Below are positions 25,820-34,289 of a DNA stretch of 64,000 bases, piece after piece. Source of the stretch: Streptomyces sp. NRRL F-5135 (lineage in GTDB: Bacteria; Actinomycetota; Actinomycetes; Streptomycetales; Streptomycetaceae); contig NZ_JOHR01000005.1 of assembly GCF_000719775.1 (NCBI RefSeq), forward strand, positions 1 to 64,000. The letters run 5' to 3'. The notes beneath the pieces are model-generated. The model did not search any database and was not told the DNA's origin. It worked only from the letters and a program-made list of their open reading frames with translations. Numbering within the stretch: the first letter of the stretch is position 1; each line of letters opens with the position of its first letter. The position numbers and the translations under genes are program-made.

Positions 25820-26815
25820 ATGCCTCGACCCACCGGCCGCGTGCTGACACTCCTGGAGCTGCTGCAGTCGGGCGGCACCCGGACCGTGGCCGAACTCGCC
25901 GACCGGCTCGGCGTCGAAGGGCGCACCGTGCGGCGGTATGTGGACCATCTGATCGACCTCGACGTGCCCGTGGAATCGGTGCGCGGCCGCTACGGCGGGT
26001 ACCGGCTCGCCCCCGGGTACCGTTTGCCTCCGCTCATGCTCAGCGACGACGAGGCGCTGGCCGTGCTGCTCGGCCTGGTCGCCGGCCGCCGAGCGGGGTT
26101 GACGACGACGGAGCACACGGCGAGCGAGACCGCGTCGGCGAAGATCCGGCGGGTGCTGCCCCAGCACCTCGCCCGTCGGCTCGACACACTTCTGGAGGCT
26201 CTCGCCTTCACGGATCAGCCCGGCGATTTCGACACCCCGGACGCCGAGGTCCTGCTCGCCGTCGCCGACGCGGTGCGCCACCGCCGACCGGTCTCGATCC
26301 GCTACACCGACCGCGACGGCCGGCGCAGCGAACGCACGCTGCACGCATACGGGATCGTCGCCCATGCGGGCCGGTGGTACGTCACGGGCAAGGACGACCG
26401 GATCGGCGAGGACCGGACCTTCCGGCTCGATCGCATCGCGGACGCGCGGCCGCTGCCCGGGTCGTTCGAACCGCCCGTGGGTCCCGGTCCGGCACAACGG
26501 GTGTTGGCAGCGTTCGCCACGGCCGAGTACCGGCATGAGGTGACCTTGCGGATCCACGGGACAGTCGAGCAGATCCGCGCCCGCCTTCCCGCCACCGTCG
26601 CCGGTCTGGAGACGGAGGAGTACGAGTCCGCGGCAGTCGCGGACCGGGCGACCGAGCGCTGGCTGCGCGTCGAGCTGCGGGTGGAGCGGCTCGACTGGTT
26701 GCCTCCGGTACTCGCTTCACTCGACCGGCCGTTCGTGGTCGAGCGCCCCGACGAACTGCGCGACCTCGTCGTCGCGCTCGCCGAGCGCCTCACGTCCTAC
26801 GCCCGCCGAGCCTGA
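25820..26815 (+). CDS. HTH-11/WYL-domain transcriptional regulator (DeoR-like)
   Basis: A 331-residue regulator. The N-terminal winged helix-turn-helix spans residues 5-60 (RTVAELADRLGVEGRTVRRYV, then the wing with GRYGGYRLAPGYRLPP). The WYL ligand-sensing domain spans about 140-215 (VSIRYTDRDGRRSERTLHAYG, then GRWYVTGKDDR; the signature triad reads WYV). A C-terminal WCX dimerisation region ends with FVVERPDELRDLVVALAERL. ATG 25820 was chosen because it lies just after the operator and the reading frame upstream crosses it. It presumably controls itself and the divergent VOC gene in response to an unknown small molecule. Confidence 0.9.
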   Translation: MPRPTGRVLTLLELLQSGGTRTVAELADRLGVEGRTVRRYVDHLIDLDVPVESVRGRYGGYRLAPGYRLPPLMLSDDEALAVLLGLVAGRRAGLTTTEHTASETASAKIRRVLPQHLARRLDTLLEALAFTDQPGDFDTPDAEVLLAVADAVRHRRPVSIRYTDRDGRRSERTLHAYGIVAHAGRWYVTGKDDRIGEDRTFRLDRIADARPLPGSFEPPVGPGPAQRVLAAFATAEYRHEVTLRIHGTVEQIRARLPATVAGLETEEYESAAVADRATERWLRVELRVERLDWLPPVLASLDRPFVVERPDELRDLVVALAERLTSYARRA

Positions 26816-27031
26816 CGGCGAGGACCCGCTGTCATGAGGCGGCACACCGCGCGTCAGGTGAGCGGGTCCTGCCGGCGACGGTTCACATCAGCCGGCCGCG
26901 GGCCGGTCGAGCCGGCCGGGACGAGAACGCCCCTAGGAACCCGCTGTCGAGAGACAGCTCGGCGAACGGAGAGCGGGAGACCAGCAGTTCGCCAGTCTTC
27001 CGCCCCCCGACGTCGTGCCGCTTCGCTCCCC

Positions 27032-29365
27032 CTATTTGAGGTAGGCGATCCCGTCGGTGGTGACGGTCGGGCGGCCCGAGGTTCCGACGACGACGATCTT
27101 GATGGTGTGTTTGGCGTTGGTGGACCAGGTCTTGGTCCAGACCGCGTCGCGGTACTTGGTGGTGGCGGACTTGAGGTCGACCGTCGCCGCCTTGGTGCCG
27201 TCCACGTAGACGTGCGCCTGGCCGGAGGACGAGGCGCGGGAGACGATCCAGGCCACCGACTTGCCGGTGAAGGTCCAGCTCAGGCTCGCGTTCTTGGCGG
27301 AGCTGGAGTAGGACTTGCCGCCGAGGTAGCTGCTGGAGGACTTGGCCGTCCAGCTGCCGGCCCGGGTGGCCGAGGTCTCCTGGACGATCACCGGCGTCTG
27401 GGTGACCGAGGCGTTCGCGGTGTTCCCCGCCTGGTCGTGGGCCGTCATCTTCCAGGCCGTCGCCGTGCCCGGCTTGGCCGTGTGGGCGGCGCTGGAGGTG
27501 GTGGGACCGTAGACCTTGGCGACCGGCGCCGTCAGCCGTACCTCTTTCAGCGCGGCGGCGTCGGTGGCCTTCCAGCCCAGCGTGACGGGTACGGCGGTGG
27601 TGCTGACCGTGCCGGTGCGCAGGGCGAGGGAGGGCTTGGTGGTGAAGGACGGGGCGGTCGTCTCGGCGACGACCGTCACGGCCGGTGTGGTCGTGGTCCT
27701 GCCGGACTGGTGGACGGCCCGTACGGCGACGGCGTGCTTGCCCGCGGCCAGACTGGCGGTGGCGGAGGTCGCGCCGCCCGTCGTGGTCGCCGCCACCTTG
27801 TTGTCGACGAGGAGCTCGTACTGCTTGATCAGCGCGGTGGGCGTGGTGGCGGACCACTTCACGGTGATCCCGGCCTTGGTGTAGTACGTGGTCCCGGCCT
27901 TTCCGGCGCCGGTCACCGAGGAGAGGGTCAGACCGGTGACGGGTCCCGCCGCCCAGGAGCGCAAGGTGGCGAGCTGCTGGTAGAAGGCGTCACCGGGGCA
28001 CTGGGTGTTGTAGCCGTCGCGGTGGCCGTGGATCGTGGGGAACGTCATGCCGGCGCCCTTGGCCCACGTCTTCCCCGTGTAGTTGCGGCCGCTGTCGCCC
28101 GCGGTGAGTGTGGTCGTGCCGGCCGGGTCGACACCGTACTGGCCGAGCTTCCACGCGGCGATCCGCGCCACGGAGACCATCGCGGCCTGGGGCGGCGCGG
28201 TGTCGGTGTAGGTGCCGAGCACGGAGATGCCGGTGGTCTCGGCGTTGAAGCCGTAGGCGTGCGCCCCCATCACGGGACGGTCGACACCGCCCTTGCGGCC
28301 CTCGTAGACCGTGCCGCACTTGTCCACGAGGAAGTTGTAGCCGACGTCCTTCCAGCCCAGCTGCTTGACGTGGTACGCGTAGATGCCCCGCACGACAGCG
28401 GGCCCCTGGGCGCAGGTATAGCTGTTGGACTCGGCGGTGTGGTGCACCACGACCGCCTTGACCTTGCCGTCGGGCAGATACCCCGGCTCCTCCGGACTGA
28501 TCGACTCGTCCGCTCCCCACCCGGCCCGCGAAGTGATCGGCGGCCTGGGCGCGGTGGACGGCGGCGCGGGCGGCAACGGCGTCCCGCTCGGCGTGGCACT
28601 CGCCGACGGTGGGGCGGACGGCGACGGCTGTGTGGACGGCGACGCGGAACCACCCGGGGCGGGCGCGGAGGGGGAGGTCTCGGGTACGGACGGCGACACC
28701 TCCGGCGCGGGCTCCTCCGTCTCCTGGGGGGCCGGATCCGACGAACCGTCCGGAGCGGGGTCCTGGGAGGCCGGCCCGCTTCCGTCGGGGACGGGCTCGT
28801 CGCTCTCCCCGACCTCCCCGACACGGAAGGCGGCGGGCTCCATGGCGTTGGCATCTTCGGAACTCGGGGCGGCCTTCGGGTCGATCAGGTCCAGCCGCAG
28901 CCCGGCCGGCAGGCCGGCCGAGGTCCCCGCCGCGGAACGCACCCGCGCCTCCACCCCGTCGGACGGCCCCACCCAGGCCGGCTCCGTACCGCCCCGGGCG
29001 GCCCCGCTCTCCCCCTGCCCGCTGTCACCGTCGAGCCGCAGCCACGGCGACCACGCGCCACTCCCCGCCTCGCGCGCCCGGACCTCGACCGTCCCGGTCA
29101 CCCGCGCGGCCGGATCCGTCCACGTCACCCCCACCATGCTGAACGGCCGGGTGTCCCGTCGCTCCAGCGACGCACTCCGGCCGTCCTCTCCCCGCTTCAT
29201 GCCCGCCGTCTCCGCCTGCGCCCTGACGGGCCCGGGTCTGCTGTCCGAAGACCCCCCTCCGGCGGAATCAGCGGAATCACCCCCAACGCCTCCCTGCACG
29301 ACCAGCACACCGGTCACCCCCGCCACGGCGACAGCCGCGGCACTCCACACCAGACGCCGCTTCAC
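27032..29365 (-). CDS. Secreted PGRP-type N-acetylmuramoyl-L-alanine amidase
   Basis: A 777-residue secreted peptidoglycan amidase. The signal sequence is MKRRLVWSAAAVAVAGVTGVLVV. A beta-rich region (about 60-170) is followed by an acidic Pro/Ser/Glu-rich linker (about 180-275). The PGRP/Amidase_2 catalytic domain spans about 278-440, with zinc ligands visible in VVVHHTAES, IHGHRDGYNTQCPGD and the conserved YNFLVDKCGTVYEGR. The C-terminal 300 residues form two or three Ig-like/FN3-like beta domains ending in a Ser/Thr-rich module, which probably bind the cell wall. The start is GTG 29365 after a GGGG run. Length and the extra C-terminal domains are larger than the simplest family members. Confidence 0.9.
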   Translation of the reverse strand: MKRRLVWSAAAVAVAGVTGVLVVQGGVGGDSADSAGGGSSDSRPGPVRAQAETAGMKRGEDGRSASLERRDTRPFSMVGVTWTDPAARVTGTVEVRAREAGSGAWSPWLRLDGDSGQGESGAARGGTEPAWVGPSDGVEARVRSAAGTSAGLPAGLRLDLIDPKAAPSSEDANAMEPAAFRVGEVGESDEPVPDGSGPASQDPAPDGSSDPAPQETEEPAPEVSPSVPETSPSAPAPGGSASPSTQPSPSAPPSASATPSGTPLPPAPPSTAPRPPITSRAGWGADESISPEEPGYLPDGKVKAVVVHHTAESNSYTCAQGPAVVRGIYAYHVKQLGWKDVGYNFLVDKCGTVYEGRKGGVDRPVMGAHAYGFNAETTGISVLGTYTDTAPPQAAMVSVARIAAWKLGQYGVDPAGTTTLTAGDSGRNYTGKTWAKGAGMTFPTIHGHRDGYNTQCPGDAFYQQLATLRSWAAGPVTGLTLSSVTGAGKAGTTYYTKAGITVKWSATTPTALIKQYELLVDNKVAATTTGGATSATASLAAGKHAVAVRAVHQSGRTTTTPAVTVVAETTAPSFTTKPSLALRTGTVSTTAVPVTLGWKATDAAALKEVRLTAPVAKVYGPTTSSAAHTAKPGTATAWKMTAHDQAGNTANASVTQTPVIVQETSATRAGSWTAKSSSSYLGGKSYSSSAKNASLSWTFTGKSVAWIVSRASSSGQAHVYVDGTKAATVDLKSATTKYRDAVWTKTWSTNAKHTIKIVVVGTSGRPTVTTDGIAYLK

Positions 29366-29583
29366 GCAGCCCCACCCCTGTCCATGTATGAATGCGTATG
29401 AGCCGAAAGCGCACCCATATCGTCACCTTCGGCACCCGCCGGGAACATACACCGACACGAGAAGCACCCGCTTCATCCGCCCTGGGGGAAGCGGGTGCGG
29501 TGGCCGCGCCCGACGATCGCCTCCCTCGCCGGGGTGACCGGCACCGCGACTGGCCGCCCTCGCTCTCCTCCGACGAACCAGCA

Positions 29584-29634
29584 CGTAATGGGCTCCCCCG
29601 CCCTGGCTGTTGCCGGGCGGGGGAGCCCATTACG
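29584..29634 (-). terminator. Long perfect hairpin after the lectin gene
   Basis: Two 20-base arms (29584-29603 and 29615-29634) are perfectly complementary around an 11-base loop. The hairpin lies 12 bp beyond the stop codon of the minus-strand lectin gene and upstream of the amidase gene, so it most likely terminates the lectin transcript. The stem is long enough to act in both directions. Confidence 0.85.
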
Positions 29635-29645
29635 CATAAGCCGGG

Positions 29646-29900
29646 TCACCCCCGGAACTGGCCCCGGTACGCGACTGGGCCCTCGCCCGGGAACTGTGCA
29701 GTCCCCTGGAAGTTGTTCCCGCCGTCGAAGAAGGTCACCGACCCCTTCCCCGCGTCACTGCTCCAGCTCACCGTCGTGCCCTCTGCGGGGCGGCCGTCCG
29801 CGGGGACAACGCTGCGGCGGTTCTTGATGCTGAGTTCCAGCGGCTCATCTCGTTGCCAGCCGCCACCACCGGTTTGAATCTCAGTGTTGTACGTGGCCAT
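29646..29900 (-). CDS. OAA-family-like mannose-binding lectin, single repeat
   Basis: An 84-residue protein without signal peptide. It resembles one repeat of the Oscillatoria agardhii agglutinin (OAA) lectin family. It starts MATYNTEIQTGGGGW, comparable to the family's YNVENQWGG opening. It ends FQGTAQFPGEGPVAYRGQF, comparable to LNGTMTYAGEGPIGFRATL. OAA lectins bind the branched core of high-mannose glycans and normally have two or more such repeats; here there is one. GGAGG about seven bases before ATG 29900 is a strong ribosome site. The match is from recalled sequence, not a search. A role in recognising foreign or self glycans is inference. Confidence 0.7.
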   Translation of the reverse strand: MATYNTEIQTGGGGWQRDEPLELSIKNRRSVVPADGRPAEGTTVSWSSDAGKGSVTFFDGGNNFQGTAQFPGEGPVAYRGQFRG

Positions 29901-30137
29901 GACTTCCTCCTTCCTGCCCGGGAGCGCAGGCCATCGGCGGGCCTCGCGCACCCCTACGCTCGCCCGCCCGGATTGCCCTCAACCGCCAGATGGGGGATCC
30001 ATCTGCCAAACCACCCCTGAGAAGTAACCGCACCCGGCGTCGCCTGCCGTGGAAGCGACCTGACTTCTGGTTCGTCGTCATGCATTCGAGTGATTCCCGT
30101 TTGCAGAGACGTTCCCCCTGACCGCACGCCTCAGAGC

Positions 30138-30293
30138 ATGAGCGACATGACACGTCATCCACGTCGTACGGCCGTCCTCGCCGCGCCGACTCTGCTCGCC
30201 GGCCTCTCCCTCACCGGAGACACCCCCGCCGGCGCCGCGCCCGCACTTCGCACGATGCCCGAGCCGGTAGACGCAGCGACCGTGAGAACCTAA
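30138..30293 (+). CDS. Very short secreted-type peptide, possibly a truncated gene
   Basis: A 51-residue frame. It begins with a basic stretch (MTRHPRRT) followed by a hydrophobic core (AVLAAPTLLAGLSLTG) and Ala-x-Ala-like cleavage sites, and stops about 15 residues later. This is the look of a signal peptide whose mature part has been lost. It may be the 5' remnant of an exported enzyme gene, or a genuine tiny secreted peptide. No strong ribosome site is visible. Confidence 0.3.
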   Translation: MSDMTRHPRRTAVLAAPTLLAGLSLTGDTPAGAAPALRTMPEPVDAATVRT

Positions 30294-30333
30294 GCCTCCG
30301 GGAGGGCAGGGGCGCTTTCGTCGTTCCGGCTGT

Positions 30334-30822
30334 TCAGCGCAGTGGCAGGACCATCACGTCGTACAGCGGCGAGTCCGGGAACGGCAGCTTCTCGCCCGCG
30401 TGCTCGTATCCCCACCGCTCGTACATCGCCCGGAGGCGGGGCCGCTCGCGGCGCACCAGGAGCTGGATACGCTCCTCTGTCCGCTGTGCCACGAGTTCGT
30501 CGTGCATCAGCTTGGCGATGCCCCGCTTGCGCCAGGTTGGCCGGAGCATGTTTTCGCACAGCTTGAACGTTCCGGCCTCGTCCCGGGCCGTGAATCCGTA
30601 GGTGTAGCCCGCGACCTGGTCGCCGACTTGAGCCACGGCGCAGGACCATCCCGGGGCGGAGGTGTGTCCTTGCAGTCGCTCCTCGAAGCGGTCCATGGAG
30701 AAGAACGGATTGGTCGCGACCTCGTCCGCGTACACATCGGCGTATACGTCCAGGATGGTGTCCCGGATTTCCGGGAGCCGTTCTCGGGTGTAGTACGTGA
30801 TCGTGAGCAGATCTACGGTCAT
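30334..30822 (-). CDS. GNAT-family N-acetyltransferase
   Basis: A 162-residue acyltransferase of the GNAT fold. The central strand and acetyl-CoA loop are seen in ENMLRPTWRKRGIAKLMHDEL (R/Q-x-x-G-x-G/A-like pyrophosphate loop, here RKRGIA). The C-terminal MYERWGYEHAGEKLPF is the typical final strand-helix. Its start codon overlaps the stop of the upstream TPR regulator (ATGA), so the two are translationally coupled on the minus strand. The acceptor substrate is unknown. The coupling suggests the pair works together, for example a regulator with a modifying enzyme. Confidence 0.88.
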   Translation of the reverse strand: MTVDLLTITYYTRERLPEIRDTILDVYADVYADEVATNPFFSMDRFEERLQGHTSAPGWSCAVAQVGDQVAGYTYGFTARDEAGTFKLCENMLRPTWRKRGIAKLMHDELVAQRTEERIQLLVRRERPRLRAMYERWGYEHAGEKLPFPDSPLYDVMVLPLR

Positions 30823-32099
30823 GAGGTAGCCACCGCCTCGTAGCGCGCTGAAAAATCCGCAGCTCGGGTTGAGCAGCGGTCGAGCAGATCGTTTCGCAGC
30901 TGTCGTAAGACGGCGCTGATACGGGGACTGCTCACCCCGGGGAGCAGGTCGAGCGCCTTGTCCCCGGACGCGATGGCCTCATCCAGTTCGTCGGCAGCGG
31001 CCAGGCTCCGCCCGAGCCTGACGTGTGCTGCGAACTCGTTTCGCCGCAGCGGCGTTGCCTGCACAACGGCCAGCGCTTCCCGTGATGCCTTCACCGCGTT
31101 GTCGGGCCGGCCCAGGTCGAGGGCGGAGAGCGCGGCCGCGCTCGAGATCTCGCCCGAGTTGAAGAACCTCAACCAGCGCTGCGGTTCCTCGGGGTGCCGT
31201 TCAAACTCTTGCTCGGCCCGGAGCATGGACTGGCCGTACCGCCCCGATTCCCCCTGCACCGCGTGCCCCCGGGCGACCCGGGTGTGCAGGAGGGCCGAGA
31301 GCTGACCGTCCCGTCGGCCCCGTGTTTCAGCGAGCGCGGCTCGGGCGATGGCGACCGCTTCGCCTCCGTGTCCCAGGACGGCGGCCTGGTGGGACATCGA
31401 CGACCAGATGCGGGCCTGGAGCGCCTTGTCCTGCGCCAGCATGGCGTAGCGGAGCCCGGTGTCCCACCACCGTCGAGCTGTCCGCTGGTTCCCCGTGTCG
31501 AAGGCGAACCACCCGGCCGACGTGGCGACTTCGCCGAGCGCTTTGTAGAGGCCGGTCTGTACGCGGTCGCTGTAAGTGCAGCGCCGGGCCGCTTCCTCTA
31601 CGTGCTGGATGTAGTGGCCGGCGACTGCGGACAGTTCCGCGCCCCCGTGACTGTCATCGAGTTGATGAAGTCGAACGGCGACGGTCCGGACGCGGTCTAC
31701 GTCGGCCATACCGAGACGGCCGGATTCGGGCAGGGCGGGGAGTGCGAGCAGGGTGCCCGTCAGGTTGAGGACGAATCGTCGACGGTGCACGGGAGCGTCC
31801 TGGTGTGTGGCGTGTGCGGGTCTTCGCACGGTAACGCGCCTGGGTGCTGAGCTGGGAGCCCGGAAGCCGAGTTCGCTGGCAGGCCTGCAGAAGATCGCTT
31901 CGAGCGGAAGCCGACTTCGGTCTCGGGGCCAGGTGACTTTCCCGCTGGTCCAGAGGCCGACGAGGCGGGCTGAGCATCTGCCCTCGGTTCCGAACATCTT
32001 CTCGCCTACGGTGTTCACTTCGTCTGCGAGCGACTCCCGCGTGAACCCGAAGGCGGCCATGAGGCGCCGCAGTGTCTCGTTGGAGTGATGGCTGGTCAT
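30819..32099 (-). CDS. Helix-turn-helix/TPR transcriptional regulator
   Basis: A 426-residue protein of the Streptomyces HTH-plus-TPR regulator type. The N-terminal DNA-binding region (residues 5-60) has LMAAFGFTRESLADEVNTVG and WTSGKVTWPRDRSRLPLEAI. A basic/hydrophobic segment (RRRFVLNLTGTLLALPAL, about 108-125) resembles a Tat-like signal but is common in this class. Residues 145-420 are helical repeats (AGWFAFDTGNQRTARRWWDTG, SSMSHQAAVLGHGGEAVAIA). GGGAG about six bases before ATG 32099 sets the start. It overlaps the downstream GNAT gene by four bases. It faces a divergent chain of small genes 167 bp away, which it may control. Confidence 0.83.
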   Translation of the reverse strand: MTSHHSNETLRRLMAAFGFTRESLADEVNTVGEKMFGTEGRCSARLVGLWTSGKVTWPRDRSRLPLEAIFCRPASELGFRAPSSAPRRVTVRRPAHATHQDAPVHRRRFVLNLTGTLLALPALPESGRLGMADVDRVRTVAVRLHQLDDSHGGAELSAVAGHYIQHVEEAARRCTYSDRVQTGLYKALGEVATSAGWFAFDTGNQRTARRWWDTGLRYAMLAQDKALQARIWSSMSHQAAVLGHGGEAVAIARAALAETRGRRDGQLSALLHTRVARGHAVQGESGRYGQSMLRAEQEFERHPEEPQRWLRFFNSGEISSAAALSALDLGRPDNAVKASREALAVVQATPLRRNEFAAHVRLGRSLAAADELDEAIASGDKALDLLPGVSSPRISAVLRQLRNDLLDRCSTRAADFSARYEAVATS

Positions 32100-32265
32100 C
32101 AAGACTCCCTGCCGCGTGTCGGTCGCCACGGTAGCCGGGTGGTGACTCGCTGCGAAGGGAAGTTTCCCCCTCCCGTGAAGTCGCTGCCGAAGGACTTTCC
32201 TTTCGCGTCTCCACCCGACGCGGGACGGTGTGACGTGAGCCATACAGCCGTCACATGGAGCCACC

Positions 32266-32733
32266 ATGACGCAGCATCACTTTGCCCTCACCTCCGCAGA
32301 GGAGTGGCTGGCGGCCGCGAACGCCGACCGCACCTCTGCGGCCTGGGACTGGAGCAACGGCCGGCCTGCCGTGCTCGCGCTCGGTACCCGATTCGACGCC
32401 ATCAAAATCCCTGACCGTGTCGTCTACGCGGCGGCCGGCACCACCGACCGAAGCACCGTGTCCGCCGCCCTGGCCACACTGGGCGGCCCTGTCGTCTGGG
32501 CCCCCGCCTGCCGGCACTACGCGCTCGTGCCAGCAGGCACCGCGTCGTCCTGGCGCTCGCCGGACGCGGTCGCTCTCGGCAGGGGCGCGTACCTCGCCGC
32601 CCCTCGGATCGACCGCACGGGACCGACGGGCGCCCACTGGGCCGTCCCGGTCAGGCAACCCCGCCAGTTGTGCGAACCCGACGCGGTGGCCCAGCTCCTG
32701 ACCGCCGCCGATCTCCGGGGGAGCGCCTGGTGA
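32266..32733 (+). CDS. Hypothetical protein, Prim-Pol N-terminus-like
   Basis: A 155-residue protein. The pattern VLALGTRFDAIKIPDRVVYAA, then VVWAPACRHYALVPAGTA, and finally GRGAYLAAPR recalls the bifunctional primase-polymerase N-terminal fold of actinobacterial integrative elements, where a dispensable-looking short version is common. The catalytic acidic residues of a true primase are not evident, so activity is doubtful. It is the first gene of a coupled chain; its stop overlaps the next start (GTGA). It is divergent from the TPR regulator. I hold the Prim-Pol relation as tentative. Confidence 0.55.
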   Translation: MTQHHFALTSAEEWLAAANADRTSAAWDWSNGRPAVLALGTRFDAIKIPDRVVYAAAGTTDRSTVSAALATLGGPVVWAPACRHYALVPAGTASSWRSPDAVALGRGAYLAAPRIDRTGPTGAHWAVPVRQPRQLCEPDAVAQLLTAADLRGSAW

Positions 32734-32945
32734 CCGCACCGGCCGAGCCGCCTCCGACGGTCGCGTCGGTCCCCTGCCGCGAGGCGCCTGTCCCGTCCGT
32801 GCACGCACTCACGTACGGGCAGGCCCGCGTCTGGAACTGCTACGCGTGTGAGGCCCGGCTCACATCCGGCGCCGTATACGCCGGGTGGTCCCGTGGCTCG
32901 CAGGGCGCGCACGTCCTGAACGCCGAGGTCTGGGCCTGCCCGTGA
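32730..32945 (+). CDS. Small CxxC zinc-binding hypothetical protein
   Basis: A 71-residue protein starting at a GTG that overlaps the stop codon of the preceding gene. The second half has WNCYACEARLTSGAVYAGW and a terminal Cys (VWACP), a partial zinc-finger pattern. The neighbouring genes complete a series of similar tiny cysteine proteins. Its own stop overlaps the next start (GTGA), so three genes are translationally chained. No function is recognised. Confidence 0.6.
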   Translation: MTAPAEPPPTVASVPCREAPVPSVHALTYGQARVWNCYACEARLTSGAVYAGWSRGSQGAHVLNAEVWACP

Positions 32946-33190
32946 TCTCCCTCGGGCTCGCACTTCCCGGAGCCGTCGACTGGAAGCTCGGCGCCTGCTT
33001 CGTCTGCCGTCGGCCCGAGCTCGCCACGGTCCGGATCGGCACGATGTCCAGCCCCGGCGGTCCCGGGCACGACGCGTACGACACACCACTGTTCGTCTGC
33101 CGCGGCTGCCTGGGACACCTGATGCTCATGCACCACACCGCACACGCCGACCCGGCCCGGCCGTACGTAACCGCCGGCCATCCTTGCTGA
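32942..33190 (+). CDS. Small zinc-ribbon hypothetical protein
   Basis: An 82-residue protein with two CxxC pairs (CFVC near residue 18 and CRGC near 51) and a His-rich tail (HLMLMHHTAHAD), consistent with a zinc ribbon. The GTG start overlaps the upstream stop. Composition and G/C third positions fit a real gene. It belongs to the overlapping gene chain that begins at 32266. Confidence 0.6.
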   Translation: MISLGLALPGAVDWKLGACFVCRRPELATVRIGTMSSPGGPGHDAYDTPLFVCRGCLGHLMLMHHTAHADPARPYVTAGHPC

Positions 33191-33201
33191 CGGAGGACCT
33201 G

Positions 33202-33351
33202 ATGCTCTGTGCTCGCTGCGATCAGCCGATCGCACCGGACGACATCGACCGCCACATCGTGGACACGGGCTCGGCCGCCGCTGCCGACGTACTCCTCCAC
33301 CGGAACGCATGCCCCCGGCCCGGTCCGGCCCCCGCCGGCCACCCCCATTGA
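33202..33351 (+). CDS. 49-residue CxxC protein
   Basis: This short frame starts with ATG at 33202, five bases after a strong GGAGG (33192-33196), and follows the previous gene by 11 bp. The product begins MLCARCDQPIAPDDIDRH, a half zinc ribbon with one CxxC and later His and Cys residues (HRNACP). The ribosome site and operon position make it likely real despite its size. It is the third tiny Cys-protein in a row. Confidence 0.55.
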   Translation: MLCARCDQPIAPDDIDRHIVDTGSAAAADVLLHRNACPRPGPAPAGHPH

Positions 33352-33434
33352 TCCTCCGCCCCCGGCCGGAGGCATCCCTGGCAGGACTCCCGGCCGGGGC
33401 AGGTTCCACCACCCATCCGAGAACAGGAGGCACG

Positions 33435-33919
33435 ATGAGTATCACCGCCGAGCGAGACGCCCGGAACCTGCTGACGGCCAAGGAGTTCGTGGCCGTCGCC
33501 GGAACCGTCCAGCGCGCCAACCCGGACCTGGACGAGACGAACGCCGGGCGCGTCGTCACCGAGAGCCTGAAGTTCGTGGCCACCGCGGCGGCCCGGCCCG
33601 GCTTCCAGCTGGCGCCGTCCCGGGTCGTGGACGAGGGGTGGCACGCGCTGATTCTGCACACCCGCGTCTACACCGGCTCTGCCGGGATCTCGGCGGGTAC
33701 GTCCACCACGTGCCCCAGGCGCCGGACGCCGACCGGGCCCCCGGCATCCTGGAGGTCACGCAGACCGCCATCAACGCGGCCGGCTTCGACGTCGATCAGG
33801 AGCTGTGGCAGCCGGCGCGTGACCGGTCCATGAGGGTGGCCGCCGACTGCCGGCACAGCCCGAGCTCCTGCGAGGACTACCCATGCGATGCACCCACCTG
33901 CGATCCGTCCCCGAACTGA
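33435..33919 (+). pseudogene. Frameshifted glycine-rich-domain-like gene
   Basis: Two frames join into one protein. Frame one (from ATG 33435, with AGGAGG about five bases upstream) reads MSITAERDARNLLTAKEFVA through VDEGWHALILHTRVYT. After about position 33677 the sense continues in the next frame as LCRDLGGYVHHVPQAPDADR to the stop at 33919. The joint sequence DEGWHALILHTRVYT-LCRDLGGYVHHVP matches the pattern of Streptomyces glycine-rich-domain-like proteins. Loss of one base (or gain of two) in the stretch ACACCGGCTCTG explains the break. It is either a real pseudogene or a sequencing error. Confidence 0.7.
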
Positions 33920-33943
33920 ACACCGCGACTCCAGGGTGTCGAC

Positions 33944-34138
33944 ATGACTACACCTCGTGATCGGCAGATGGCCGCCGTCCTGGCCTTCCATAGCCGGTGG
34001 AGGACGGTGGCCGCGCGGCGGCCCAAGAGGCGTGCCGCTGGGGCACCCCGGTGTCTCGGAGGCGGGTTCACCGTAATGGCCACCGCCGCCGGGCCGGTCA
34101 CCGTGCCATGCCTGTGCTGCGGAGGCGGCGCCGCCTGA
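33944..34138 (+). CDS. Small hypothetical protein
   Basis: A 64-residue basic protein (RTVAARRPKRRAAG) ending in a CLCCGGGA cluster, another possible metal-binding tail. AGGG eight bases before ATG 33944 is a plausible ribosome site. It lies 24 bp after the frameshifted gene in the same direction. It may continue the small-gene chain, but composition alone is weak evidence. Confidence 0.4.
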   Translation: MTTPRDRQMAAVLAFHSRWRTVAARRPKRRAAGAPRCLGGGFTVMATAAGPVTVPCLCCGGGAA

Positions 34139-34169
34139 CCCTGCCGACGGGGTCCCTGTCTCGCCCCGA

Positions 34170-34245
34170 CCGGTCGGCGGTCAGGCCCAGGAGCCCGGCC
34201 TTCGCGGTGCTGTACGCCACGAGTCCGTCCACGTCGACGGCGGCC
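34170..34245 (-). pseudogene. Remnant of a short-chain dehydrogenase gene
   Basis: On the minus strand a stretch of about 25 codons reads VAYSTAKAGLLGLTADR. This is the catalytic Tyr-x-x-x-Lys helix of classical SDR enzymes. Nothing recognisable flanks it in any frame, so it is a fossil fragment left by deletion. It sits between the small-gene chain and the Nudix gene. Confidence 0.55.
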
Positions 34246-34289
34246 GGCTGCTGCACTGAGACCGCCAACAAGCAAGGAGACGAACCGAA

